Shown piece after piece: positions 40,338 through 51,938 of a DNA stretch of 64,000 nucleotides (positions within the stretch are counted from its first letter, which is position 1; every line of letters starts with the position of its first letter). A program made the translations under genes and the position numbers. This DNA comes from Aporrectodea caliginosa (Eukaryota > Annelida > Clitellata > Crassiclitellata > Lumbricidae), in the NCBI GenBank assembly GCA_020284085.1, contig JACEVL010000206.1, forward strand, positions 626,001 through 690,000, given 5' to 3'. The notes under the pieces were generated by a model, which saw nothing but the letters and a program-made list of their open reading frames with translations, was not told where the DNA came from and ran no database searches.

Positions 40338-43300
40338 CTACATAATTTTCCCATTAGTTATAATCATGAGTATGCTATATACTTCGAGATAAATATCTGG
40401 AATAGACAATATATTTTCAACAGTGCATTCCACTTTTTTCTTTGCACATTTTTCAAATATTAATTTTGATATGTCGTGTTTTTTACAAGCAATTAATATA
40501 TGATGAATAGTGTCAGGCACCTGACATTCAGCACATAAGTCCGTTAGGCTTTTACCTATATGTTTCAACCATGTATTACTTAAGATATGTCCCATTCTAA
40601 GTCTGGTAATTTGAACTTCACGTTTCCTTGGAGAGTCTATAAATTTTATATTTGTGGACACCAAAGGTTGAATAGATTTATAGAATCTTCCTTTTGATTC
40701 AAGGTTATATTCAATTTGCCATTTATTTATTACATAATTCCTTATTAAGGAATAGATTTCTTTTAATTCTAAATAATTTGTTGAATTAATCACAGATATT
40801 TCCAGCCCCTTCTTTGCCAGCGTGTCTGCCATTTCATTTCCAGATAAACCAATATGGCTAGGAATCCATGCTATGAGAACAATACTATGTTTTAGTTTAT
40901 TAATATTATCTAAAAATTCAAGAAATAGATTAGGCCGTGAACAAGACCTATTCTCTTTTATTGATGTGGCTACACTTAATGAATCAGTAAATATTATATA
41001 TTTATTTGCTTCTTCATTTTCATTTTCAACAATCCATTTAATTGCTTCAGTTATTGCTGTTAATTCGGCTGAATAAATCGAGGAGTCATTTGCTATTCTA
41101 TAAATATTATGGATCTGCATAGAAGGTATACAGAAAGCTGCTGAAACTTTATGTTCAAGTTTAGATCCATCTGTATAGACAGATACATATTCAACATATT
41201 TATTAATTAATTCTAATGACAAGGATGACATAATATCAGGGGAGTCTGTCTTTTTATTGATATGTCTTTTCAAGGATAGATCGACTTTAATGGTTTTGTT
41301 CAGCCACGGAGCTGTTGGCTGATAAAATGGTGAATTAAATGGCTGAGAATTTAAGGAGAAAAAATGTTCAGTTCTTTTAAACATAGAATTTGATTTAACA
41401 GAGGATGCATAATAATAATTTGACCAGTGGTCTCGCATAGCCTCCGCCGCTGGGTGATCTTTAGAACTGATGATCTTAGATCCAATCTTGAGCGAGTTAT
41501 TTAAGCGACGTAGGTGGAGTGGTAATTCACCACACTCATTTTGTAGGGCTATGATCGGGGTGCCTTTAGCTGATCCACAAGCCAACCTCAAAGCCTCAGA
41601 TTGAATATTTTGCAATTTTTTCAACTGGGAAGAGCTTGCTGTGCTATATGCCACATCGCCATAATCAAGAACTGATCTAATTATAGCTTTGTAAATGGAT
41701 AAAAGGGCTCGCTTGGATGCTCCCCATCCATATCCAGATACAGCTCTCATGATATTCATTCGTTTTTTACATTTGGTAACAATGTAATCTATATGGGAGT
41801 TCCATTTTAATTTAGAATCAAAGATAACTCCCAAGAATTTGACAGTATTTTCTATTTTAATTTGTTTGTTATTAAGGGTAATCCGTAATTTGGGTAATTT
41901 CCTCTTTTTTGTAAATACTATTCCAGTGGTTTTAGCTAAAGAAATTTTAAATCCGTTTTCATCACACCAATCATTTATTTTATTAATAGCTTTTTGGATT
42001 TTATCTTGAAGTAATTTTACGTTTCGACTAGCATAAAAAATTGCACTATCATCAGCAAATAACGATAGTTCGACATTTTCCGAACCAGGATCCAGATTAT
42101 TTATCATTATTAAAAATAATAACGAAGAAATAACAGAACCTTGTGGAGTCCCATTTTCTTGTGAGAATTTTTCAGATAATTCTATCCCTACTTTAACTTG
42201 AAAAGTTCTGTTAGTTAGGAATTTAGAAATCCAGTCAAATATATTTCCCGATATTCCCATTTTATGTAATTTTTCCAACAAAGTTGGAACATGGAGCATA
42301 TCATACGCTCTTTCAAAATCAATAAATATTGCTAAGACATTTTGTTTATTGCTCATTTTTTTATGTATATAATCTTGAAGTCTAAGAATTTGGTCTATAG
42401 TGCTTTTATGCTTTCTAAATCCTGTTTGATACGGAGTGAGAAGTTTATTGGTTTCTAAAAACCACTGTAATCTGTTTGTTATCATCTTTTCCATTATTTT
42501 ACACAAAGTTGGTGTAAGTGAGATTGGTCTATAAGATTCAGGAGCTGTAGGATCTTTATTTGGCTTTAGAATAGGCATAATTATAGCATGATTCCATTCT
42601 TTTGGTATTACACCTGTTGTCCAAACTTTGTTGTAAAAAGATAACAATACCTTTCTGACATTTTTGTGGAGATGCTTAATTAGCTCATAAGGGATTCGAT
42701 CCTCGCCGGGGGATTTATTATTTTTTGAGGCGTCTATGGCATCTTGAAGTTCTCGAATAGTGAAGATCACATTAAGAGCTGATGTATCATTATTATTCTG
42801 ATTTGGTAATGTTTTATTTTCATTATCTTTATTTTGTAAATAATTTAAGAATTCGTCCTTATAATTTGAAGTACTACTGGCTTGGGAGTAAATTTTTCCC
42901 AATAAATTAGCTTTCTGTAAATTAGATTCAGCTTTAGTGTCCTCACTCTGAAGTGTGGGAATGGATGTTGCAGATGCCACCCCTTCCATTCTGCGTGCCA
43001 TATTCCAAATTGATGATAATTTTGACTGATTATTTAATTCGCTACAGTAAGTTTCCCAGCTAGTTTTTGCCTCATCTGCTATCACTCTTTTTGCTATTGC
43101 ATTTTGTCTTTTAAATTCTACATAATCATCTAAATTCCTTGACTTGTTCATCTTATTGCGAATTCTATTTCTCTCGTATATTGCTTTATTACAATTTTCG
43201 TTCCAAAACGGTAACGGTTTATGTCTTTTATTTTTACTTTTCATATATTTTTTAGTTGGAATAACAGAATTGGCTAGTGTTGAAATAGCTGTTGTCAAAT

Positions 43301-44102
43301 TTAAGAAGGTTTTATTTATGTCTTCATCCAAAAGGTTATCTGTAACATGAAATTTACTTTCATTTTTAAAAATTTTCCAATCTGCCTTTTTTAAATTCCA
43401 TGCATGCATTCCCATGCTATCTTCAAGAGTAACAATCTCATTAACTTTTGTAATGACAGGGAGGTGATCTGATCCTAGCGAGGTATTTTCAATAAACTGA
43501 CAACAATTAAGAGCTAGATCAGGAGATGTGATTGTTAAATCAATAACAGAATTTGTACTAGACTGATTAGAAATTATATGAGTTGCTTTACCAGTGTTTA
43601 ACACTGTGAGATTGTTTTCTGTTATTATAGCTTCCAAAATTCTACCATTTGTATTATTCAGACTACTTCCCCACATTTTGTTATGAGAATTAAAATCTCC
43701 AACAGCAATAGTTCTTTTGTTTCTAAATATGCTGTTCAATGTTTCACAATCTATCTTAGCTGATGGAGGAATATAGATGTTAAAAATTTGGATAGGACCC
43801 ATATTAGTATTAATTTCCAAGCACTGATTTTCAATATTTGGAATTTCTTTACTTTTAATAATAGTGAAATTCAGTCCATTTTTTATTAAGAAGGTTAAGC
43901 CACCTCTCTTACTTACATCTGGATTATCTCGTCTTACCATATTATACCCATCAAAAATAGGGTTTCTTTTATGCTCGTTCATGAAAGTTTCCTGTATGCA
44001 AATTAGATCTGGTGAATGTATACTATGTCTTAGATAATTCTTTAATTGATCCTTATTTTTAAGTAATCCTCTAGCATTCCATTGCATTATAGTAAGGTCC
44101 AT
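40338..44102 (-). CDS. LINE ORF2: AP endonuclease, reverse transcriptase, RNase H
   Basis: 1254 residues without interruption. The N-terminus is an APE-type endonuclease (MQWNARGL at 6, a QETF near 38, VGDFNSHNKMWGS near 136, SDHLPV near 207). RT spans about 455-760 (ESYRPISLTPTLCKIMEKMI, FIDFERAYD, GTPQGSVISSLLF, FADD about 682). A ribonuclease H domain follows (VYTDGSKLE about 974, a second acidic site in the AELTAITEAI stretch, FTDSLS, SGNEMADTLA about 1089). The C-terminus has a CAEC...HH...C finger (about 1190). APE plus RNase H after RT fits the I/Nimb-type group of LINEs (inferred). The intact frame implies recent activity. Codon use is AT-rich, like its surroundings. A truncated ORF1 lies 42 bp upstream. 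Confidence 0.93.
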   Translation of the reverse strand: MDLTIMQWNARGLLKNKDQLKNYLRHSIHSPDLICIQETFMNEHKRNPIFDGYNMVRRDNPDVSKRGGLTFLIKNGLNFTIIKSKEIPNIENQCLEINTNMGPIQIFNIYIPPSAKIDCETLNSIFRNKRTIAVGDFNSHNKMWGSSLNNTNGRILEAIITENNLTVLNTGKATHIISNQSSTNSVIDLTITSPDLALNCCQFIENTSLGSDHLPVITKVNEIVTLEDSMGMHAWNLKKADWKIFKNESKFHVTDNLLDEDINKTFLNLTTAISTLANSVIPTKKYMKSKNKRHKPLPFWNENCNKAIYERNRIRNKMNKSRNLDDYVEFKRQNAIAKRVIADEAKTSWETYCSELNNQSKLSSIWNMARRMEGVASATSIPTLQSEDTKAESNLQKANLLGKIYSQASSTSNYKDEFLNYLQNKDNENKTLPNQNNNDTSALNVIFTIRELQDAIDASKNNKSPGEDRIPYELIKHLHKNVRKVLLSFYNKVWTTGVIPKEWNHAIIMPILKPNKDPTAPESYRPISLTPTLCKIMEKMITNRLQWFLETNKLLTPYQTGFRKHKSTIDQILRLQDYIHKKMSNKQNVLAIFIDFERAYDMLHVPTLLEKLHKMGISGNIFDWISKFLTNRTFQVKVGIELSEKFSQENGTPQGSVISSLLFLIMINNLDPGSENVELSLFADDSAIFYASRNVKLLQDKIQKAINKINDWCDENGFKISLAKTTGIVFTKKRKLPKLRITLNNKQIKIENTVKFLGVIFDSKLKWNSHIDYIVTKCKKRMNIMRAVSGYGWGASKRALLSIYKAIIRSVLDYGDVAYSTASSSQLKKLQNIQSEALRLACGSAKGTPIIALQNECGELPLHLRRLNNSLKIGSKIISSKDHPAAEAMRDHWSNYYYASSVKSNSMFKRTEHFFSLNSQPFNSPFYQPTAPWLNKTIKVDLSLKRHINKKTDSPDIMSSLSLELINKYVEYVSVYTDGSKLEHKVSAAFCIPSMQIHNIYRIANDSSIYSAELTAITEAIKWIVENENEEANKYIIFTDSLSVATSIKENRSCSRPNLFLEFLDNINKLKHSIVLIAWIPSHIGLSGNEMADTLAKKGLEISVINSTNYLELKEIYSLIRNYVINKWQIEYNLESKGRFYKSIQPLVSTNIKFIDSPRKREVQITRLRMGHILSNTWLKHIGKSLTDLCAECQVPDTIHHILIACKKHDISKLIFEKCAKKKVECTVENILSIPDIYLEVYSILMIITNGKIM

Positions 44103-44144
44103 GATAATATATATTGAAATTATGATTTAATTAAATTAATTATT

Positions 44145-44420
44145 TTACTGGTGTTTGCAAGAGAAAGTGACAGAGACTCTTCCCTTGAAAAGATATTGAT
44201 TGGCTGACTTTATTAACATAGTGCACATTTCTGGGATAGTATTGTTCTTGTCAAGCATAGCTATGACACCTTGAACAAAGGTAATTGCTTTATTTACTGG
44301 TATTTTTTGATTTTCAAATGTAACAAAAGGCTCCGAATTAATCACAGCCCTGTAATCATCCCTGTTAAAATCAAAGAAGTTATTCACAACTTGATCTTCA
44401 TAATTTGGAACATTAACCTA
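44145..44420 (-). pseudogene. LINE ORF1, C-terminal remnant
   Basis: The last 80-90 residues of a frame that runs off the broken 5' end near 44.42 kb, where host repeat begins. It is Phe/Asn-rich at its start (NNFFDFNRDDYRAVI) with no zinc knuckle in the part left. Spacing of 42 bp to ORF2 is typical of two-frame LINEs. The missing 5' end shows the insertion was 5'-truncated. Confidence 0.65.
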
Positions 44421-45400
44421 AATCGTAATCAGAAAGTAGATTATAAAGCTGTATTTTATAAGCTCATTCGATCACGTTATAAAGGTGTTTAAAACAGCAT
44501 TGTATCAACCAGTGTTTAACGACATCTTATGGCATCAAAAGCCGCTGACGTCCATAGAGATAAGGATTATCTACTGCGATTTCACTTGATTTAATTGGTG
44601 CATGATAACATCGGCGCTATAGAAGTCATTAGAGTATGTTGTACTCGTTTAAAGCATGGGTCGCTAAGAAGTCTATTTTAATATTTTCTACTTTGGCGTC
44701 TATTGAAGTCCCGACGTTTAACTTGACAGTCCTATTGGTTAATACGCTCTCTTTAAACGTCTTTAAAATATTTTAATATATTCAATATAAGTATGGGACA
44801 CACTGGTAAGCATGGGACCCACATCGGCTTTTGAGGTAGGGCACGTTTTAGACACCTTTAAAACGGTGCCAATGGATCTATATAAATATGGGCAACGCGA
44901 TTCGTTTCGTATAACATTTTCCAACATCTGGATTTCCCAAATAATTTAACCTCGCGGGTATACGTACCTTCTTCTACGATTTCGTATCTCAAAAGAAAAC
45001 TTAGATATCAGAGCGTACTAAATGAATTACTCGCAATAGTTAACTCAAAGTATCCAAAGCGCTGTTAAAACGCCAAGCGTAGGACACCAGCTGCTTATAC
45101 TGTATTGTCGTCAACGGCCTTTGATGTCATAGGTCATAGGACGACGTGAAATTTTTGGATTAATAAAAAATAACCAGCCGCGTATTTCAGAGCAGTGCGT
45201 TAACTCTCCCGTCTTAAGTCAACCATCACTTTCAGTAACCAAAACTCAACTGGTGCCCTTACTACGCTCTTTGGTTTCAACGCCCGCGAGCTTGGAAGTA
45301 GAGCGGAAGTTGACGGAAAGTGTCTGATCAAATACAAAACAGTTATTGTGGCCGTATGTCTGTTACGACCCGTAGACGTCTAATCGCAATCGTGAAATAG
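44421..45400 (+). repeat. Dispersed repeat unit D, copy 3 (5' half)
   Basis: An intact TTTAACGACATCTTATGGCA repeat (44515), then the box at 44849 with TATATAAATATG at about 44879 and the downstream block to TCTGTTACG near 45366. A small insertion at about 45100-45170 (TATTGTCGTCAACGGCCTTT) is another dispersed repeat. Confidence 0.75.
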
Positions 45401-45710
45401 GGTAGCGGCGGAGGGGTATAAGAGTTAACCTACCAATTTGAAGGTAGTGGAAATAATTTATCAATTAACCGGCATCCGACACAAGGAAATATATAGCGAT
45501 AGAACCAAGCGATTTAATGGTGTCTAGAAGAGCGCACACAAATTGTAGTATCCAGTGTTTAGTGACATCTTGTGGCTGCTACGGTGTTTATGTCGACATT
45601 GACATAATTAAAAAATCTAATTTTAGTTTCTCCAAAGGACATGGATTGATAAGGAGGAGATCGACGCTAATGATCTTTGTTATCACAGTGTCGTTAAACT
45701 GAAATTACTA
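45401..45710 (+). repeat. Repeat E, plus orientation, left of hAT insertion
   Basis: GTGTCTAGAAGAGCGCACAC, TTTAGTGACATCTTGTGGCTG and GGAGATCGACGCTAATGATC show repeat E. It resumes at 46260 after the hAT element. Confidence 0.65.
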
Positions 45711-45718
45711 CTGTGAGG

Positions 45719-46251
45719 TAGAGAGTGACATGGGGAATTTCCCCGCGGGAAAACCGCGGTAACCGCGGGATATCCCGCGGTAATGGGGACAACAATTGCG
45801 GTAATACCGCGGTAATGGAGACAACAATTGCGGTAAGACCGCGGTAATGGGGTTAACTCTCGCGGTAATACCGCGGTAATGGGGAATGAGCCGGCAAGAA
45901 ACCCGGGTGATGCTAAGAACTTGAGAACTGATAAGGAGATTTTTATTTCCTGAAGCCTTCTAGTCAGAAATAGTCAAGACTTGGTTAATGCAAACTGTCG
46001 ATAGGATAATAACAGACTATTGCAGTCTGCAATACAAATAGATTTTTAAGCTAAAAAATGTTATTTTTTAAATTTGAATTGGTGTAAACTTTTTGCGGGA
46101 ATGTGATGTCGTCCTGCGGGGATGGGGTGGGGATGGGGAGAAAACCTGCGGGGATGGGGAGAAACCCTGCGGGGATGGGGCAGGGATGGGGAAGACTTAC
46201 TTGCTGCGGGGCGGGGATGGGGACGAGATTGTCTCCCCATGTCACTCTCTA
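45719..46251. mobile_element. hAT-type MITE with 8-bp duplication CTGTGAGG
   Basis: Inverted ends TAGAGAGTGACATGGGGA, flanked by CTGTGAGG at 45711-45718 and 46252-46259. Inside, one end has ACCGCGGTAAT units about every 34 bp, and the other CTGCGGGGATGGGGAGAAA units. These are probable subterminal transposase-binding repeats. It has no gene, and its length is 533 bp. Confidence 0.92.
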
Positions 46252-46259
46252 CTGTGAGG

Positions 46260-46480
46260 TTCATCGCTCGCATTCACTTACACACAAATGCCGAATGGGG
46301 CATTGTTCGTGCGTTTGTTTGTTGACTGATTGATTTGTGCATTGCTATCTGTGTAGGTCTTCCCTTGCGGCGCGTTGGGCAGTTTGAGCGCCTGCTGTGT
46401 GCAGCTGATCGGTTAGTTGCTCTTTAAAAACACTCAGTCGTAACAAAGATTATTAGCATCTCCCTCCTCATTTCTGTGTA
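46260..46480 (+). repeat. Repeat E, right of hAT insertion
   Basis: Carries the LINE RT scrap region (GGGGCATTGTTCGTGCGTTT, GTAGGTCTTCCC) in plus orientation, followed by part of the GCCCTCCTCC repeat. Confidence 0.6.
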
Positions 46481-47762
46481 TGTATACTAGCCAGAGATTC
46501 CTGTAAATATCTCAAATACAGCCACGATCGGTATGTCCAAATTATTTCCTTTCCGATAATACTTTCTGAAATTTCGATTTGCCAAACAAGTTAACCTCGC
46601 GGAGAACACATACCTTCTACGAATTCGTATCTCGAAGGAATCCTTAGAGATCAAAGCGCACTAAATGTTGTTACAATCGTAATAGTTTTCTCGAAATATC
46701 GAAAGCGCTGTTAAAATCTCAAGCACAGGATACCCGCTGCTTACTCCAGAGCGCTGCATCAACTCTCCCGTCTTAACTCATAATTGTGTAGCTAGCTCTC
46801 GCAGCGGTTGATCAAAGCACGATTTCGACCATCACTTTCAATAACCAAAACTCAGCTGGCGTCCTTACTACACTATTCGGTTTCAACGCCCAAGCGCTTG
46901 GATATAGAGCAGTAGGTGACGTAATGTGTCTGATCAAATACAAAACAGTTATTGTGGCTATAGTACAGGTCAGAAACGGCGCGATAGGACCTAATCGTTA
47001 TCACAATAAAATATGATTGGCTCTCGCTAGAATGTGCATTAGATCCTGATTTCTAAAACTGCTCTGCTGGATTTTGGTAGAGTCTAATTATGCATATTGT
47101 ACGACATGCTAATCATGCATTATAATTGACTTTCACTACGTTTTGTCGTCTCAAATGTGCATGCATTATTGTTTGTCAGTTGCAGGTCTTTGTCTCGAAC
47201 TAATCAATGTTACTTTCAACTTTCTTACTTACTTTTTTGCTTAATTACATATCTATTATCTACTTACTCAGTCACTCGCCCACCGAAGTACCCAAGTGGT
47301 CAAACCCCACCCAAATCCACCCAAGCACACTGACTCATGCGTTTAACTACATACACAAGTTAACATTATGACATACATCTAGCGTGTCTTGGAATCTCAT
47401 TGACCTTCAATATACTGCATGATAATATACTATCGTCATTTCATGCGACATCATTTAGCTCATTTTTTACTTCGACGAGAAATGAAAATGAAACAGCGAA
47501 AGTAAAGTGTCTCAATAATTTATTATTGTTATCTTTTACACTTTTATTAAGCGCGACAATAAAATTCTGGCGCTGAGCAATAGTTAATGGACCATCTGTT
47601 TAAGAAAGAATTCAATCAAACGTTGCGTCTCATGCTTATGTAGCACTGTACAACAATGTTTTAAAGGTGTCTAAAGAGAGCGCTGTGAAAAATTTTCAAC
47701 CGTGTTTCGTAATAAAGGACTCCTAGCATACTACTTGAAATCTCTATTAGCTTGTAGCTTGT
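46481..47762 (+). repeat. Dispersed repeat unit D, copy 4
   Basis: The AACCTCGCGGAG and CAACTCTCCCGTCTTAACTC block (46.54-47.0 kb), a diverged ACTC segment, and CTTCAATATACTGC up to TTATTAAGCGCGACAATAAA. This is the piggyBac-free form of the site at 1005-3026. A minus-strand box at 47661-47674 has TTATGTAG 31 nt away. Confidence 0.8.
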
Positions 47763-48045
47763 GGGGCGCGGTGGTGTAGAGGTATGTTCGGTGCCTTGCA
47801 GCCGGAGGGTTGCGGGTTCGAATCCACCTCAAGGGGTATATTTGTGCCTTGTAGCCGGAGGGTTGCAGGTTCGAGTCTACCTCAAGCCGCCGCGTAGGGA
47901 CTCTGAGCAAGTCCTTCACTCGCAATTGCTCGTGCGCTTCGGCGTGAAACTCCGATTCAGTGTCCGCGCTGTAGTCGGGAGCGCCTCTGAGTAGAAATCT
48001 TGAATGGGCGCTATATAAATATCGGAAATGAATGAATGAATGAAT
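47763..48045 (+). repeat. SINE with duplicated tRNA-like head, (GAAT)n tail
   Basis: GGGGCGCGGTGGTGTAGAGG and a first B-box-like GGTTCGAATCC are followed about 50 bp later by a second head part with GGTTCGAGTCT. The body ends GGGCGCTATATAAATATCGG with (GAAT)n, like the LINE tails at 8.5 and 38.04 kb. Confidence 0.88.
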
Positions 48046-48189
48046 ACGGTCTAACGATATATTACCGTTAATTTCATGTTGTTTATTTTAGCTAATTTTC
48101 TGTTTTAGGCCCTTCACCTGGCAATGGGTGAACCCCAAGACCCGCGACATGAGGACAGAGCATTTAATGACTTCACGCTTACTTTCCAG
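48046..48189 (+). repeat. Dispersed repeat unit D, copy 4, continued
   Basis: CGATATATTACCG, CCTGGCAATGGGTGAACCCC and the GACTTCACGCTTACTTTCCAG blocks in the usual order. Confidence 0.7.
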
Positions 48190-48445
48190 ATTGTGTTGTA
48201 TTGTATTCAAACATTTATAAAGCGCCTCTCATATGGTGAACCATTCAGAGGCGCTCCCAGTGCGCAAGGCCAAAGAGAAGAAAAAGGTTTCGAGAAAAGC
48301 AAAGGTAGAAGAGAGGTTACTAGCTAGAATTCGAGAGCGAGTAGATGGAGTCAGCGCATTCCAAAGAGAGGGACCAATTGAGGTAAAGGACCGGGACTGA
48401 GCCATAGCTGTTCTAGTATGAGGAACTAGAAGCTCGATCAAGTCT
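48190..48445 (-). mobile_element. LINE 3' end, minus strand, (AATAC)n tail
   Basis: A short frame ending at 48229 reads SFTSIGPSLWNALTPSTRSR in the RT C-terminal domain and ends in TGSASEWFTI. The 3' segment GAGGCGCTTTATAAATGTTT and (AATAC)-type tail resemble the SINE tails of the AATAC class. Confidence 0.75.
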
Positions 48446-49320
48446 GTTTGATTGCGCTGATATTACATTACACTGCTTCGTAACAGATGCGCCTGTGTGC
48501 GAGCAAATTGTGTACGGTGAGCAAAGAGTATGGGTAAGCAAATTCGAACCCAAAATGGGACTTGAAAGTTGATTGGTTAGCGCGCTCTCCTTAGACACCT
48601 TTAACAGCTGTCCGATATTCTTATATAAGGACATGCTTTATTAGTATCTTCACTTACTTGATGGCAGGACACTGCTCTGATCTTACAGGTCAAACAAAAT
48701 TCGGTTTTGTTTGGAGTTGGGCAAAAAGAAGGAATGGAATTGCAACCTATGTTTTTAAAGCTTAAAGTAGTGTAGAAATATTTGCAACACTGCGGTTGAA
48801 AACGAGCAACGTTGCTTGTCATTAAAACCAGAGAACTAATTGGAAGAAAATTAATTAAATTAGACAAGGTGTCTTTTACTGAACGACTTTTGGCAAAGGT
48901 GACTTGCTCTGCACTGGGTTGGGAACCACCCTCCTAACCGCTAAACCATCTTGTTCTTGATTATGCTGTCTTGATTTTTGGGCACGATAACCGATTGGTT
49001 AAAGCGCTTTCCTTCGACACTATTCACATGTTTAAATGTACGATATATGGGACTCACAATTGGTCAGAGTACACATTTTAGACACCTTTAAAACGGCATT
49101 AATCTATGCTATATAAGGACCAGACGCTGTAGGCCATTAATTATTCTTGCAATGTTTCATTGAGAAAGGAGGTCGCTACTCTGACAGTGTAGCTCGGTGC
49201 TGTCCAACCTTTTTAACACCGCGGGCCACCGAAGAGGTAATTTTTGAAGCCAAGGGCTGCACCAGTCATCTCAAAAGCAGCGACTAAAATTTATTGAAAA
49301 TTATTAACTGTATTATAATT
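48446..49320 (+). repeat. Dispersed repeat unit D 3' part and unassigned sequence
   Basis: GCGCGCTCTCC and the box at 48592, TATATAAGG at 48622, then unique-looking sequence; a second box at 49079 with TATATAAGG at 49109 (31 nt). No gene recognised. Confidence 0.65.
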
Positions 49321-49433
49321 AATTAATAAGAGTTCCATGTCTCTGTCTGTCTGTCTGTCTGTCTCTCTCTGTTTCTCTCTCTCTGATTTCTGTCTTTCTG
49401 TCTTTCACTCTCTTTCTCTGGCGGTTTAAACTG

Positions 49434-49522
<89 letters not shown>
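49321..49522. repeat. CTGT/TCTC and (TA)n microsatellites
   Basis: A CTGT and CTCT run (about 49340-49420), then about 43 TA units (49436-49522). Confidence 0.95.
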
Positions 49523-49525
<3 letters not shown>

Positions 49526-51732
49526 GGACACATTGGTCGATTGGTTAAATGCCAACCTTGTAACATGGATAGTACGTGTTCGAGCCTACTCCCTTGAGAC
49601 GATTACCGTGTTGGCGCCTTGGCAAGTCCTTCACTCACAATTGCTCAATAACACTTTCTGAAAACTAGATTTCCCAAATAAGGTTACCTCACGAAGAACA
49701 CAAGCCTTCTTCTACGAATTCATATCTTTAAAAAAAATTAAAGACCGCTGCTTACTCCAGAGCGCTGAGTCAACTCTCCCGTCTTAACTCAGATTTTGTA
49801 GTCAGTTATCGTAGAGACTGAGCTAAGCACGATTTCGACCATCATACTTTCAATAACTAAAACTCAACTGGTGCCTTTACTACGCACTTCGTTTTCAACG
49901 CCCATGCCCTTGGAAGTAGAGCGGCATTTGATGTAAAGTGTCTGATCAAATACTGGCCAGTTATTGTGTCCATAAGCCAGATACAGAGCGTAGGGACATA
50001 ATCGTTATCGTAAAATAGACATTTCTGTATGGTCAAATTATGCATGAAATTGGTTCTCACTAGAAATGACGTTAAAGCCTGATTTATAAACTGTTCTACT
50101 GTATATATGTCTACTGCTCTGCTTGTATTATTCATTCTGAAGTGCGAGATAATAACAGTTATTTCCAACATATTTACTTACTTACTTTCTCACTCACTCA
50201 CCTACCCAAGCTTCAATCATTACCAACTAAACATAACCCTTCCCAATCACTCAAACGCATCCACCCATACCCACCCAATCACACACACACACACACACAT
50301 TCATTTATGTACTTACTAACTGACCTATATAATTGCTTGGTTACTTACCTACTTACTTACTCACTCACTCACTCGTCTACCCAGGCACCCACCATACCCA
50401 ACTATCCAAAACTCCACCCACACGCATTCATCCAAACCCACCCAAAGTCACTCACTCATTCACCTATCTACCAAGACAATTTCTCGCTTAATTACTCACG
50501 AGCTTATATATTTTAAAAGCCGCGAACAGCAGACTGCTGGATGAGAAAATCTTTAATAACATAAAAATCCTTGATTTGTTTCTAATAAACACCACTTACG
50601 TTAACGAAAACTCCGCTCTACTTGTACTCTGGTAGTGCCAGTTGCAAGCCTGGATAAAGGAGGAGGGCGACGTTCATCTAATCGTCTGCAGTATATCGTC
50701 TAAAGATATTTTATCGTCAATTACTGCGGTATTATTTAGCTCATTTTCTGTTTTAGACCTTGGTCTGGCAAGAGTGAATCCATAGGATCCCCAAAATGGG
50801 GACAGCGTTTTTATGATTTTGCGTTTACTATCCAGATTACATCGGTATTACATTAAATTGTTTGGTAACAGAGTCACCTGGGTTCGAAAAACTCTACGGT
50901 AGGTAAAGAGTATTATAGTAAGCAGATTTGATGCCCCCCATGCGACACGGAAGTTTATTGTTAGCGCTCTCCCCTTAGACACCTTTAACAGCTGTAATAC
51001 ACTCTTTAATAAGGACAGGCGTTATAAATTTATTATTGAGGTTTTTAGACAGTCTATTAATAATAACTCTATAATTATAATGCGAGATTGATGTATGGCC
51101 CTGGACGCTATCAAATGTCATCAAACAGTGGAAACTGCTGCTCATATAATTATAGTCATGGGACACGGTTGTCCACGGTGGGTAATGAGTACGTTAAATA
51201 GACTCATAAAAGTAAAGGACTGGAAAGTTTATTTGTTAGAGTACACTCTATTCGTTCTCAACTTAAGATTTACCTACTTACCTCTTTCAATTACTTATTC
51301 ACCATAGACTGCCTATGTATCGGTTGGTTGCTGTTTCTGCCTATTGGCTTAATAAAGTGGTTCATATCCACGTAGGCTTACTTAGTTTACAGCGTAATGT
51401 CAGCGTGCGCGGCTGCTGTCCTAACCGATATGGCAGATGACATGTTGCAGGGTCCTGACCAGTGACTGAAACCCCCTCTCAACTAATAGCCAGGCAAAAG
51501 GAGCTATGGGTCTCCTTTGTCTATGGACCTGTTATTCATGCTTTTGTTCATTTCTTATGACAACAACAAAACCCCATTATCATCATATTCATCATAATCA
51601 TCGTCATCACCATCATCATCAGCATAAACATTCTCGTCGCTGTCATCATCATCGTCATCATCAGCATAATTGACGCCAAAATAATGATAATTAAATAACC
51701 ACCTTCATCTACACCAACGGCGATGAAGATGA
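49523..51732 (+). repeat. Dispersed repeat unit D, copy 5, and AT-rich sequence
   Basis: Downstream block at 49.65-50.02 kb (GTTACCTCACGAAG, AACTCTCCCGTCTTAACTC), diverged ACTC and CACCCA runs at 50.17-50.47 kb, a GGAGGAGGGCGACG repeat at 50.65 kb, and the 3' part with the box at about 50976. From 51.05 to 51.73 kb nothing is recognised. Confidence 0.65.

Positions 51733-51938
<206 letters not shown>

Noticed and set aside
47763..47830. Functional tRNA genes suggested by A- and B-box-like sequences in several places
   Set aside because: Each is joined to the common SINE body and simple-repeat tail, and the tRNA stems are not intact.
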